Shown: positions 1-6,077, counted from the first letter of the stretch. The stretch: DNA of 7,425 nt from Dehalococcoidia bacterium (GCA_030635945.1 DAOVXW010000026.1:1-7425); one strand, 5' to 3'. Numbers and translations are program-made. Notes: generated from the letters alone by a model not told the origin.

Positions 1-2
1 CC

Positions 3-602
3 GAAATAAGCCTTGTAAAGACTGTTCTGGATATAGACATTCCTGCCAACGGGACGGCGGCCGACGTCGGTGTCGCTGTATTTGATGTGGCTACGGCAAA
101 GGCTATAAATGATGCCATAAGCTCCGGCAAACCTTTTATCGAAAAGGTTATAACCATTGCCGGCAGCGTTAACCGGCCAATGAACCTTTCGGTAAGGCTG
201 GGCACGTCCCTGAGAAATCTGATTGATTACTGCGGCGGTATAAAGGGAGAAGCCGACGAGGCTATTATAAACGGGATTATGATGGGAACCCCCTTTTATG
301 ACCTAGATTTCCCGGTTACTAAAGGAATAAGCAGCATAGTATTAGACAAAAGCAGCCCTTTAAAAGAGCGTGACTGTATCAGGTGCGGTAGGTGCCTGGA
401 TGTTTGCCCGGCGCGCCTTGTCCCCAATATGCTTGCCATATATGCTAAGGCCGGTAGATATGATGATTGCAGGAAATATTACATAGACAGCTGCTTTGAG
501 TGCGGCGCCTGCGCCTATATATGCCCGGCGAATATCCCGCTAGTGCTGTACATAAGGATAGCCAAAGCCGAACTGGAAAAGAGGGCAGTGGTAGAGAAAT
601 GA
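3..602 (+). CDS. rnfC: Rnf electron transport complex subunit C, C-terminal part (5' end outside window)
   Basis: The reading frame is open from the first bases of the window, so the start lies upstream; the GTG at 87 is an internal valine. About 199 residues are visible, roughly the last half of a usual RnfC of about 440. The first part matches the conserved stretch before and through the SLBB (soluble-ligand-binding beta-grasp) domain, including G-K-P-F-I-E-K-V and V-T-I-A-G-S. Two [4Fe-4S] ferredoxin motifs follow: CIRCGRCLDVCP (bases 375-410) and CFECGACAYICP (492-527). RnfC is the peripheral subunit that in the family binds NADH and FMN in its N-terminal part (not seen here) and passes electrons through these two clusters. 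The stop TGA overlaps the rnfD start as ATGA, which indicates translational coupling. No frameshift is visible. Identification is firm from the motifs and the gene order. Confidence 0.95.
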   Translation, partial: EISLVKTVLDIDIPANGTAADVGVAVFDVATAKAINDAISSGKPFIEKVITIAGSVNRPMNLSVRLGTSLRNLIDYCGGIKGEADEAIINGIMMGTPFYDLDFPVTKGISSIVLDKSSPLKERDCIRCGRCLDVCPARLVPNMLAIYAKAGRYDDCRKYYIDSCFECGACAYICPANIPLVLYIRIAKAELEKRAVVEK

Positions 603-1612
603 TGCAGGAAAAGAACATTCCAACCAGGGAACTGGCCATCTCGCCGGAGCCGCATATACGAAACTGGCTTTCGTCCAGCAGGATGATGTATATTACCCTG
701 TTCGCCCTTCTCCTGCCCACCGCCGCCGCCATCTATTTCTACGGCTACAATGCTTTATCGGTAATTGCCGTAAGCATCACTACTGCATTAATTACAGAAT
801 ACCTTGCCAAGAGGATCAGGGGGCAGGCATTCGTTATGGACGGCAGTGCCATTGTCATCGGTTTGCTGCTGGCGCTGTTAATGCCGCCAACTATAGCGCT
901 ATGGATGGTAGCCGTCGGTGCTTTTGTCGCCATCGCCATTGTCAAAGAAGCTTTCGGCGGTCTGGGGCATTATATCTTCAACCCCGTGCTGGGCGGTGTG
1001 GCTTTCATGCATGCCTGCTTCCCGGTAGAGATGTCGAAATGGATAGCGCCGATGGGCTTCAGCTCCGAAATAACATTAGCAACGGCTCCCTTAAGCGAAA
1101 ACTTCGCCGCAAACACAAGCAAGCTTTCAATGCTCATCGGCGATACAAGCGGTGGGATTGGAGAGACTTCGGCACTTCTGATTCTTATCGGTGGCATTAT
1201 ATTAATCTACCTTCGTGTCATAGACTGGCGCATACCGCTGGCAGTCATAGCCACCACCTTCATTTTCAGCGCCATGCTGGGTGCAGACCCTATTTATCAG
1301 CTGCTCACCGGCAGCCTGATGCTGGGGGCTTTCTTCCTGGCGACCGATTCAACGGCATCCCCCATGACAAAAAAGGGGAGGATTATTTTTGGCATCGGTG
1401 TTGGTATATTACTGGTACTGATGCGGCTCTATGGATTAAAACTGGTGGAAGAGCTGTTTGGAGAGGTACTGGTAATATCATTAATAAAAGAGGTAACAAC
1501 GGAAGGCGTTATCTATTCCATACTGCTGATGAACGCCGTTACTCCGCTTATTGACCGGTTTTTAAAGGTAAAACCATACGGTTTCAAAAAGGCGGTAAAA
1601 GACGATGCCTAG
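599..1612 (+). CDS. rnfD: Rnf complex membrane subunit D (covalent FMN carrier)
   Basis: This encodes a 337-residue polytopic membrane protein of the RnfD/NqrB family, of usual length. I chose ATG 599, which overlaps the rnfC stop; ATG 602 is equally possible. The same frame is open back to 500, but that would cover the rnfC ferredoxin motif and lacks family similarity. Hallmarks are hydrophobic helices from about residue 30, a stretch rich in G-G-L-G-H and F-N-P-V, the conserved G-E-T-S-A-L-L-I-L-I-G-G segment with D-W-R-I after it, and A-T-D-S..A-S-P-M-T-K-K-G-R near the C-terminus. The likely FMN-attachment threonine is T162 in T-L-A-T-A-P-L (base 1082). The surrounding motif departs from the canonical D-x-x-S/T-G-A-T: Ser stands at the Asp position and Leu at the Gly position. 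The subunit sits in the cytoplasmic membrane and should be flavinylated by ApbE, whose gene is not in the window. Confidence 0.95.
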   Translation: MMQEKNIPTRELAISPEPHIRNWLSSSRMMYITLFALLLPTAAAIYFYGYNALSVIAVSITTALITEYLAKRIRGQAFVMDGSAIVIGLLLALLMPPTIALWMVAVGAFVAIAIVKEAFGGLGHYIFNPVLGGVAFMHACFPVEMSKWIAPMGFSSEITLATAPLSENFAANTSKLSMLIGDTSGGIGETSALLILIGGIILIYLRVIDWRIPLAVIATTFIFSAMLGADPIYQLLTGSLMLGAFFLATDSTASPMTKKGRIIFGIGVGILLVLMRLYGLKLVEELFGEVLVISLIKEVTTEGVIYSILLMNAVTPLIDRFLKVKPYGFKKAVKDDA

Positions 1613-2144
1613 CCTGCTGCGTAAAATATATCCGATATTGTTTGTCACCCTTATAGTTTTTATATCGGTAACCCTGCTTATCTTCACCGAAAGTTTTACC
1701 AGCGCCGAGCTCCAAGCTCGGCTGCAGCAGCAGGTGGAGGAAGAGCTGGAGAGCATGTTCCCTGAATTGGACGACTCCGTTGATAATGAAGACAGCGAGG
1801 TATACACCCTATTGGCTGGCGGTGAAACTATCGGCTATGCTTTCCTTGCCGTTGGCACCGGTTATTCCGGTGATATCGCTATCCTCGTCGGGCTAGAGGA
1901 TTCGGAAACGGTAAAGGGTATAATTATACTCTCACAGCAGGAAACACCAGGCATTGGTGACAGGATAACCGGAGATGGTTTCACAGGCCAGTTTACCGGT
2001 TTGAACATTGATGCTGTCAATTTTAAACAGGACGGCGGCCAGATTGACGGCCTGGCAATGGCGACAATAAGCTCCGAAGCTGTTATTGATGCCGTCAGGG
2101 ATACGGCTATGGAAAAAGTGAAGCTGATAGAGGGAGTGGAATAG
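1605..2144 (+). CDS. rnfG: Rnf complex subunit G (extracytoplasmic covalent flavoprotein)
   Basis: This encodes a 179-residue protein with one N-terminal membrane helix (about residues 8-27) and an extracytoplasmic FMN-binding domain, the standard RnfG/NqrC layout. Family signatures are Q-Q-E-T-P-G-I-G-D-R-I, Q-F-T-G-L and the flavinylation region D148-G-L-A-M-A-T154-I-S-S. T154 is the expected phosphoester-linked FMN residue. The motif differs from D-x-x-S/T-G-A-T by Ala at the S/T position and Met at the Gly position. In the complex RnfG passes electrons between RnfD and the other membrane cofactors. The start ATG 1605 overlaps rnfD by 8 nt and is preceded by AAGGCGG about 9 nt upstream. 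A 20-residue stretch after the helix is Gln/Glu-rich and probably helical. The stop codon is TAG. Confidence 0.94.
   Translation: MPSLLRKIYPILFVTLIVFISVTLLIFTESFTSAELQARLQQQVEEELESMFPELDDSVDNEDSEVYTLLAGGETIGYAFLAVGTGYSGDIAILVGLEDSETVKGIIILSQQETPGIGDRITGDGFTGQFTGLNIDAVNFKQDGGQIDGLAMATISSEAVIDAVRDTAMEKVKLIEGVE
1704..1722 (+). repeat. Strong intragenic hairpin in rnfG
   Basis: GCCGAGCT and AGCTCGGC form a perfect 8-bp inverted repeat around a 3-nt CCA loop, inside codons 34-40 of rnfG. It is GC-rich and should fold stably in mRNA. No T-run follows, so it is not an intrinsic terminator. It may be incidental, since the codons give an ordinary helix-forming sequence, or it may affect mRNA processing or translation rate within the operon. 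Confidence 0.7.
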
Positions 2145-2148
2145 GCAG

Positions 2149-2787
2149 ATGGCTAGTTTTGCCAAGGAGTTCAGCAAGGGAATAGGAGTTTCCAATCCCA
2201 TTTTTATACTTGCTCTAGGCTTATGCCCGGCGCTGGCGGTCAGCTATTCGCTTGACAACGCACTGGGAATGAGCGCCGCCGTGATTTTTGTTCTCCTCTG
2301 CTCTAACGTAATAATATCTGCGGCGAGAAAAATTGTGCCCAAGATAATGCGCATACCAACCTTTATCGTCATCATCGCTACTTTCGTTACTCTCGTTACC
2401 CTCGTATTCCAGGCTTATGTGCCAACCTTATACCAGTCACTGGGGATATATCTGCCGCTGATAGTTGTCAACTGCATCATCCTCGGCAGGGCAGAGGCTT
2501 TTGCCTCCAAGAATCCCGTAATCGGTTCAATCGCCGACGCTCTTGGTATCGGTGTCGGTTTCGCCCTGGCTTTAATATTAATCTCATTCCTGCGAGAGTT
2601 ACTGGGGACGGGCGGTATCTCAATATCATTATTTGAACAGCTATTTAATGCCGGCAGCCTGTCTTTTACGCTGCCGGCTTTCAGCGAACACCCGCTGACT
2701 ATATTCGTGTTGTCGCCGGGGGCTTTCCTCGTTATCGGGCTGCTGATGGCTCTATTCAAATGGATAGGACGGAAAAAGAATGACTGA
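2149..2787 (+). CDS. rnfE: Rnf complex membrane subunit E
   Basis: This encodes a 212-residue RnfE/RsxE protein made largely of six hydrophobic helices. Conserved landmarks are G-V-S-N-P-I-F near the N-terminus, L-G-L-C26-P-A-L-A in the first helix and V-V-N-C109-I-I-L-G-R-A-E-A-F-A in a later one. By family knowledge these two cysteines, together with the matching pair in RnfA, ligate a [2Fe-2S] cluster at the centre of the membrane, where the two homologous subunits pack in opposite orientation. The start ATG 2149 lies 4 nt after the rnfG stop, with AGGGAG (2131-2136) upstream inside the end of rnfG. The last 8 nt overlap rnfA. The lysine-rich C-terminus (R-K-K-N-D) is probably cytoplasmic. 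A hairpin with a 9-bp stem lies within the gene at 2650-2678. Confidence 0.96.
   Translation: MASFAKEFSKGIGVSNPIFILALGLCPALAVSYSLDNALGMSAAVIFVLLCSNVIISAARKIVPKIMRIPTFIVIIATFVTLVTLVFQAYVPTLYQSLGIYLPLIVVNCIILGRAEAFASKNPVIGSIADALGIGVGFALALILISFLRELLGTGGISISLFEQLFNAGSLSFTLPAFSEHPLTIFVLSPGAFLVIGLLMALFKWIGRKKND
2650..2678 (+). repeat. Strong intragenic hairpin near the end of rnfE
   Basis: GCCGGCAGC (2650-2658) and GCTGCCGGC (2670-2678) are perfect 9-bp inverted arms around an 11-nt loop. They fall in codons 168-177 of rnfE, in a polar segment between predicted membrane helices. Only TTTC follows, and the frame continues into a conserved C-terminus, so full termination here is unlikely. It could act as an RNA-stability or processing element, or be chance. 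Confidence 0.65.
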
Positions 2788-3355
2788 GCTTATTTCACTA
2801 TTCGTCGGTATGGCTTTAATCAATAACTTTATCCTGGTAAAGTTCCTCGGGCTGTGCCCGTTCTTCGGCGTATCCAAGAAACTGAGCAGCGCCGTCAGTA
2901 TGGGCGCAGCGGTAACCTTTGTGATGTTTATTGCATCTACTGCCACCTGGATTATTACCAGATATATCCTTATTCCTTTTGAAGTCGAGTTTATGGATAT
3001 CGTCATTTATATACTTGTTATAGCATCGCTGGTACAGATAATAGAGCTGTTCATTATAAGAACCAGTTTTGCACTCTACAATGCCTTTGGCATATATCTT
3101 GCGCTTATAACAACCAACTGCGCCGTGCTTGGTATTACGCTCTTGAACGCCAGAGAATCATATTCTCTCCCGGAGAGTATAGCAGCCGCCCTGGGCGCCG
3201 GTATAGGTTTTACACTGGTGCTGGCGATTATGTCCGGCATACGGGAAAGGCTGGAAATAGCCGACAGCCCCAAATCAATGAAGGGGCTACCGGTAGCTTT
3301 CATAACAGCAACGCTGCTGGGACTCGCTTTCTCCGGATTCGGGGGGATGATTTAA
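2780..3355 (+). CDS. rnfA: Rnf complex membrane subunit A
   Basis: This encodes a 191-residue RnfA/RsxA protein of standard length with about six membrane helices. The motifs N-N-F-I-L-V-K-F-L-G-L-C26-P-F-F-G-V-S and T-T-N-C114-A-V-L-G-I are typical of the family. The two cysteines complete the [2Fe-2S] site shared with RnfE. The G-A-G-I-G-F-T-L-V-L-A segment and the ending G-L-P-V-A-F-I-T-A with a short A-F-S-G-F tail also match RnfA. The start ATG 2780 lies within the end of rnfE (8-nt overlap), with GGAAAAAG just upstream, so translation is probably coupled. The TAA stop is 1 nt before the rnfB ATG. RnfA and RnfE are distant homologues inserted with opposite topology; identification as RnfA rather than RnfE follows from the F-L-G-L-C-P-F-F-G-V motif and the position before rnfB. 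Confidence 0.96.
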   Translation: MTELISLFVGMALINNFILVKFLGLCPFFGVSKKLSSAVSMGAAVTFVMFIASTATWIITRYILIPFEVEFMDIVIYILVIASLVQIIELFIIRTSFALYNAFGIYLALITTNCAVLGITLLNARESYSLPESIAAALGAGIGFTLVLAIMSGIRERLEIADSPKSMKGLPVAFITATLLGLAFSGFGGMI

Positions 3356-3356
3356 A

Positions 3357-4208
3357 ATGAACCCGGTTATTATTCTTATATTAACAGCCATGGGCATGCT
3401 TTCCAGTGCCATAATATACCTTGCCTATGTTAAGATCCCACACAAAGTAAAGGGTATTGAGAGGATAGAAGAGATAAGCGGTGCCCTGCCCGGTGTGAAT
3501 TGCGGCGCCTGCGGTTTTGCCGGTTGTTTTGGTTATGCCCAGGAGCTATCCAAGGATACCAAAATGATTACGGAAAAACCCTGCCCCGTTGCCCTGCAAA
3601 GCTCCGAGACCATCCGTAACCTGGAGAAAGTGCTTGATATTAAACTGGATGCCTCGGCTCTTCGCAAGAAAGCTCTTTTACATTGTTGTGGCGGCAATTC
3701 TGAGATTATATATAATTATTCCGGAGTAGAATCCTGTAAAGCAGCGGCTCAACTCTGGGGTGGCTATAAGAAATGCCCTTATGCCTGTCTTGGATTCGGG
3801 GATTGCCTGAAGGCTTGCCCCTATGATGCCATATCCATAGATAAAGAGAAGAACATAGCCGTTATAGACTTCGAAAAGTGCACCGGCTGCGGTCTGTGTG
3901 TCAGCGAATGCCCGCATAATCTGATTGAGCTGGTTCCGGCAGGTACAAAGGTTTCATTCCGCTGCAGCTACGAGCCCTTGCGTGATATCCCGGGCCGTGG
4001 GAAGTGCCAGTACGGCTGCATACACTGCCGCAAGTGTTTTAACGCCTGTGAATTCGATGCGATAACCTGGAATAAAGAGGAAGCCATACCCGAATTCAAT
4101 ATTGAAAAGTGCACACTTTGCGGTAAATGTATAGAAATCTGTCCCCAGGATACGCTTGCCTTTTTCAACAAGACAGATGCGGAGATCAAGTCTCCCTCCG
4201 CAGTATAA
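3357..4208 (+). CDS. rnfB: Rnf complex subunit B (multi-cluster ferredoxin entry subunit)
   Basis: This encodes a 283-residue protein. Residues 1-27 form a membrane anchor. A 4Fe-4S domain follows (C49-G-A-C52-G-F-A-G-C57 plus C76), then a paired ferredoxin domain (C140, C144, C150, C154 and C175, C178, C181, C185), then a second pair (C221, C224, C227, C231 and C252, C255, C258, C262). Thus about five [4Fe-4S] clusters are predicted, as in the longer RnfB proteins of anaerobes rather than the short proteobacterial form. C110, C111, C127, C203 and C217 are additional. By family, RnfB accepts electrons from reduced ferredoxin on the cytoplasmic side and feeds them to the membrane core. The first motif of the second pair ends in C231-E rather than the usual Cys-Pro. 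It is the last gene of the operon, 1 nt after rnfA, with a G-rich stretch (3341-3346) as the likely ribosome site. Confidence 0.96.
   Translation: MNPVIILILTAMGMLSSAIIYLAYVKIPHKVKGIERIEEISGALPGVNCGACGFAGCFGYAQELSKDTKMITEKPCPVALQSSETIRNLEKVLDIKLDASALRKKALLHCCGGNSEIIYNYSGVESCKAAAQLWGGYKKCPYACLGFGDCLKACPYDAISIDKEKNIAVIDFEKCTGCGLCVSECPHNLIELVPAGTKVSFRCSYEPLRDIPGRGKCQYGCIHCRKCFNACEFDAITWNKEEAIPEFNIEKCTLCGKCIEICPQDTLAFFNKTDAEIKSPSAV
4178..4202 (+). repeat. Inverted repeat at the 3' end of the rnf operon
   Basis: TGCGGAG (4178-4184) and CTCCGCA (4196-4202) are perfect 7-bp arms around an 11-nt loop, ending just before the rnfB stop. An alternative fold pairs GGAGA with TCTCC inside it. No T-run follows on the plus strand, so it is a poor intrinsic terminator, but it is the only stem-loop where the operon transcript should end against the convergent gene. 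Confidence 0.35.
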
Positions 4209-4219
4209 TAACCGTTCTG

Positions 4220-5362
4220 CTACGAACCGGATAGCGCTTCGTCAACCATTCCTGCAACATATTCGGCTATAGCCGGGGCAGCGGTCAAGCCGGGTGATTC
4301 AATACCGATAAGATTCATAAAACCGGGCAGTCCCCTGTCCCCCTCATCTCTGATAACGAAGTCCCTTATATCCTCGCCCGGCCCCTGAAGCTTGGGCCTG
4401 ATACCGGACATCTCCGGCTGCAGGTCGTCATAGTCTATAAAGGGCAGGAATCCTTTCACCGAATCATAAAAAAGCTGTTTATGCTCGTCGGTAACGCTAT
4501 AATCTATCTCATCGACGTAACGAATGCTGGGACCCAGGCGCATCCTCCCGTCCAGGTCAATGACAACATGGATACCCACGCCGGTTAGCCCGGGCGGCGG
4601 CACCGGAAATATTAACCTGCTTACCATTTTTCCTTTATCACCACTTACGCTGAAATACTCACCTTTGCAGTAATGCAACCGGTAACCAACATCATCTATA
4701 TCTATGCCTATGCCGGCTAATTCAGCCATCTTATCACTGCTCAAACCGGCACAATTAATTAGCACCCTCGTAATAAAAGAAAATCCTCCCTCGCCGTCTT
4801 TAACCTCTACCCTGTAACCACCGTCGGCTCTCTCTATACCGACCACCTCGGTCATGTAGGCTATCTGGGCCTGTTCGCTCCCTGCCCTGGTAGCAAAGTG
4901 TTTCATAAGGGCATGCGAATCTATGATCCCGGTTTCAGGGGAAAGAATGGCAGCCACCCCTTCTATGTTCGGCTCCAGTTGCTTCAGCATCTTTGCTGAC
5001 AACATCTTAAGTCCGTTAGCGCCGTTTTTGTTTCCCTTTTCCATCAGTGCTTCCAGCTCTTCCGCCTCTTCTTTACTGGTAGCCACAATCAGTTTGCCTG
5101 TCTTTTTGCAGCCTATACTGCTTTGCTGGCATAGCTCATAAAGCAAGCGGTTGCCGGCGACACATAATTTCGCCTTTAATGAATTTTCCGGGTAGTAGAT
5201 ACCGGCATGTATAATGCCGCTGTGGCGACTGCTTATCTCCTGACCCGCAGTGGCATGCCGCTCCAGAACATAGACCTGCCTGTTTTTAGCGGCTACCTTT
5301 GCCGCCACCGCCAGGCCTACAACCCCGGCGCCAATAATCGTGATATCAACTAAATCCTGCAC
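4220..5362 (-). CDS. lhgO: FAD-dependent oxidoreductase, L-2-hydroxyglutarate oxidase (LhgO/L2HGDH) family
   Basis: This encodes a DAO-type flavoprotein of about 380 residues, the usual family length. An N-terminal Rossmann FAD site I-I-G-A-G-V-V-G-L is followed by V-Y-V-L-E-R with the ribose-binding Glu. Then come S-S-R-H-S-G-I-I-H-A-G-I-Y-Y-P and S-L-K-A-K-L-C, the hallmark block of L-2-hydroxyglutarate dehydrogenase/oxidase proteins. R-L-G-P-S-I-R-Y-V-D-E-I-D-Y, G-I-R-P-K-L-Q-G-P-G and G-I-E-S-P-G-L-T-A-A-P-A-I-A-E near the C-terminus also fit. The family oxidises L-2-hydroxyglutarate to 2-oxoglutarate, passing electrons from FAD to an acceptor; substrate here is inferred only. The start is uncertain: I prefer GTG at 5362, which leaves six residues before the FAD strand and has AGGAA upstream, though very close. 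TTG at 5386 would add 8 residues. No ATG is suitable. The gene converges on rnfB and is transcribed alone. Confidence 0.88.
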   Translation of the reverse strand: MQDLVDITIIGAGVVGLAVAAKVAAKNRQVYVLERHATAGQEISSRHSGIIHAGIYYPENSLKAKLCVAGNRLLYELCQQSSIGCKKTGKLIVATSKEEAEELEALMEKGNKNGANGLKMLSAKMLKQLEPNIEGVAAILSPETGIIDSHALMKHFATRAGSEQAQIAYMTEVVGIERADGGYRVEVKDGEGGFSFITRVLINCAGLSSDKMAELAGIGIDIDDVGYRLHYCKGEYFSVSGDKGKMVSRLIFPVPPPGLTGVGIHVVIDLDGRMRLGPSIRYVDEIDYSVTDEHKQLFYDSVKGFLPFIDYDDLQPEMSGIRPKLQGPGEDIRDFVIRDEGDRGLPGFMNLIGIESPGLTAAPAIAEYVAGMVDEALSGS

Positions 5363-5408
5363 GTTCCTATAATAACATAAGTTCAAGATATCATTTATAA
5401 GGGTACTC

Positions 5409-5422
5409 TTTCATCTATGAAA
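5409..5422. promoter_or_regulatory. Dyad in the divergent promoter region (possible operator)
   Basis: TTTCAT and ATGAAA are perfect 6-bp inverted arms separated by CT. The element lies between the oppositely transcribed oxidoreductase and the small Cys-rich gene, about 16 nt upstream of the plus-strand -10 hexamer and about 50 nt from the minus-strand start. A minus-strand TATAAA follows nearby. It could bind a dimeric regulator, but no regulator gene is in the window. Confidence 0.3.
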
Positions 5423-5434
5423 CACCAGCGGAAG

Positions 5435-5443
5435 TGATATAAT
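5435..5443 (+). promoter_or_regulatory. Extended -10 promoter for the small Cys-rich gene
   Basis: TGATATAAT is a perfect extended -10 element (TGn plus TATAAT). No good -35 hexamer is present at 17-nt spacing, which extended -10 promoters tolerate. Transcription would start near 5450, just before the GGAGGG ribosome site (5452-5457), leaving an untranslated leader of only about 12 nt ahead of ATG 5462. Confidence 0.6.
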
Positions 5444-5461
5444 GACAATCCGGAGGGATAA

Positions 5462-5710
5462 ATGGAAAAGATAAAGGACAATAAAAAGATTGAACAGATG
5501 ATGCAAAAAGGTGAGATTAACTTCCTTGATCCCGAAAGCGGTTACAGGTACTCTCTATGTGCAGTTTGCCCTAACGATAGCCAGGAATGCTCGGTAGCCA
5601 CTTTCGAGAGGGCAGTTGGCACAGACCTCAAAATAACCAGGATTACCTTCTACTGTCCTGTATGCGACCGAAGATTCGACTGCTTGCCGGAGATCATGTT
5701 TCTTCGTTAA
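5462..5710 (+). CDS. Small six-cysteine protein, probable zinc ribbon, function unknown
   Basis: This encodes an 82-residue soluble protein that I do not recognise. It has a charged, Lys-rich N-terminal helix region (residues 1-18), then C33-A-V-C36, C43, C65-P-V-C68 and C74. Two CxxC knuckles about 29 residues apart are the usual spacing for a zinc ribbon, with C43 and C74 as extra thiols that could bind a second metal or form a redox pair. There is no signal peptide or membrane segment. The start is well supported by GGAGGG 4 nt upstream of the ATG and by a perfect extended -10 element. The gene is alone: it diverges from the oxidoreductase and converges on the FmdB-type gene, itself a small CxxC protein. 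The coding assignment is strong because of the start signals and Cys pattern, while the role is open. Confidence 0.75.
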   Translation: MEKIKDNKKIEQMMQKGEINFLDPESGYRYSLCAVCPNDSQECSVATFERAVGTDLKITRITFYCPVCDRRFDCLPEIMFLR

Positions 5711-5733
5711 AAGGATAATTTCTTCATACTTAA

Positions 5734-5746
5734 AAAGCAATGCTTT
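5734..5746. terminator. Weak bidirectional terminator between convergent small genes
   Basis: AAAGC and GCTTT form a 5-bp stem with a 3-nt AAT loop. GAATTTTT follows on the plus strand, and on the minus strand the stem runs into a T-run (GCTTTTT). It lies midway in the 55-nt gap between the stop codons of the two convergent genes, which is where a shared terminator would be expected. The stem is short and AT-rich. Confidence 0.4.
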
Positions 5747-5765
5747 GAATTTTTACAGTGTCAGC

Positions 5766-6008
5766 TTACTTGGGGTTTTTTTCTGATTTTGCCTTAATAT
5801 CCTTTGGCTTCACCGGCGGAGTGCTCTCTTTTTTCTTTCTCTTCTCACCCACCCAGCGTGTGCCTCCGAAAATAAAAGGTACCGATGAATATATCCGTCG
5901 TGTACATCCACCGCACTTTGTGCAGCTAACCCTACTGTCATCGCCGAGTTTCTGCATCATCTCAAGCTTTAAACCGCATTTTTCGCATTCATATTCATAA
6001 ATGGGCAT
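5766..6008 (-). CDS. FmdB-family zinc-ribbon protein
   Basis: This encodes an 80-residue protein beginning M-P-I-Y-E-Y-E-C8-E-K-C11-G, the classic start of the FmdB / CxxC_CxxC_SSSS family. The second knuckle is C29-T-K-C32, followed by G-G-C35 and R-R-I-Y-S-S, matching the family's conserved serine-rich end of the domain. Residues 45-80 are a basic, Lys/Pro-rich tail, probably disordered. The family is described as putative regulatory or metal-binding proteins; a precise function is not established, and the FmdB name (formamidase regulator) should not be read as function here. The start is certain: GGAGG (complement of 6014-6018) lies 5 nt upstream of the ATG. It is a single gene, divergent from the gene at 6225. 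Confidence 0.9.
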   Translation of the reverse strand: MPIYEYECEKCGLKLEMMQKLGDDSRVSCTKCGGCTRRIYSSVPFIFGGTRWVGEKRKKKESTPPVKPKDIKAKSEKNPK

Positions 6009-6046
6009 CTCAGCCTCCGTTGCTACCAGTGTAAATAATTAATAAC

Positions 6047-6077
6047 GAAGGAGACAATTTAAGTGCCTCCTTCTTTT
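6047..6077 (+). terminator. Terminator-like hairpin in the gap upstream of the OB-fold gene
   Basis: GAAGGAG (6047-6053) and CTCCTTC (6067-6073) are perfect 7-bp arms. Two more pairs (CA with TG) form beyond one mismatch, leaving a 7-nt loop, and TTTT follows on the plus strand. The form is that of a rho-independent terminator reading rightward, though no plus-strand gene lies immediately upstream. It could stop readthrough from the gene at 5462 or shield the gene at 6225. On the minus strand the same stem would lie in the fmdB-type leader if transcription starts beyond it. Confidence 0.45.

Noticed and set aside
61..70. 10-bp palindrome CCGACGTCGG
   Set aside because: It lies in conserved rnfC coding sequence and stands alone, so it is probably chance.
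500..598. In-frame upstream extension of rnfD
   Set aside because: It overlaps the second rnfC ferredoxin motif, has no RnfD similarity, and ATG 599 fits the ATGA coupling with rnfC.
901..1554. Long alternative frame inside rnfD
   Set aside because: It is rich in His, Arg, Cys and Trp as expected of a shifted frame, while the rnfD frame has conserved family motifs.
5758..6000. Plus-strand open frame of 80 codons
   Set aside because: It is antisense to the FmdB-type gene, whose family motifs and ribosome site are clear.
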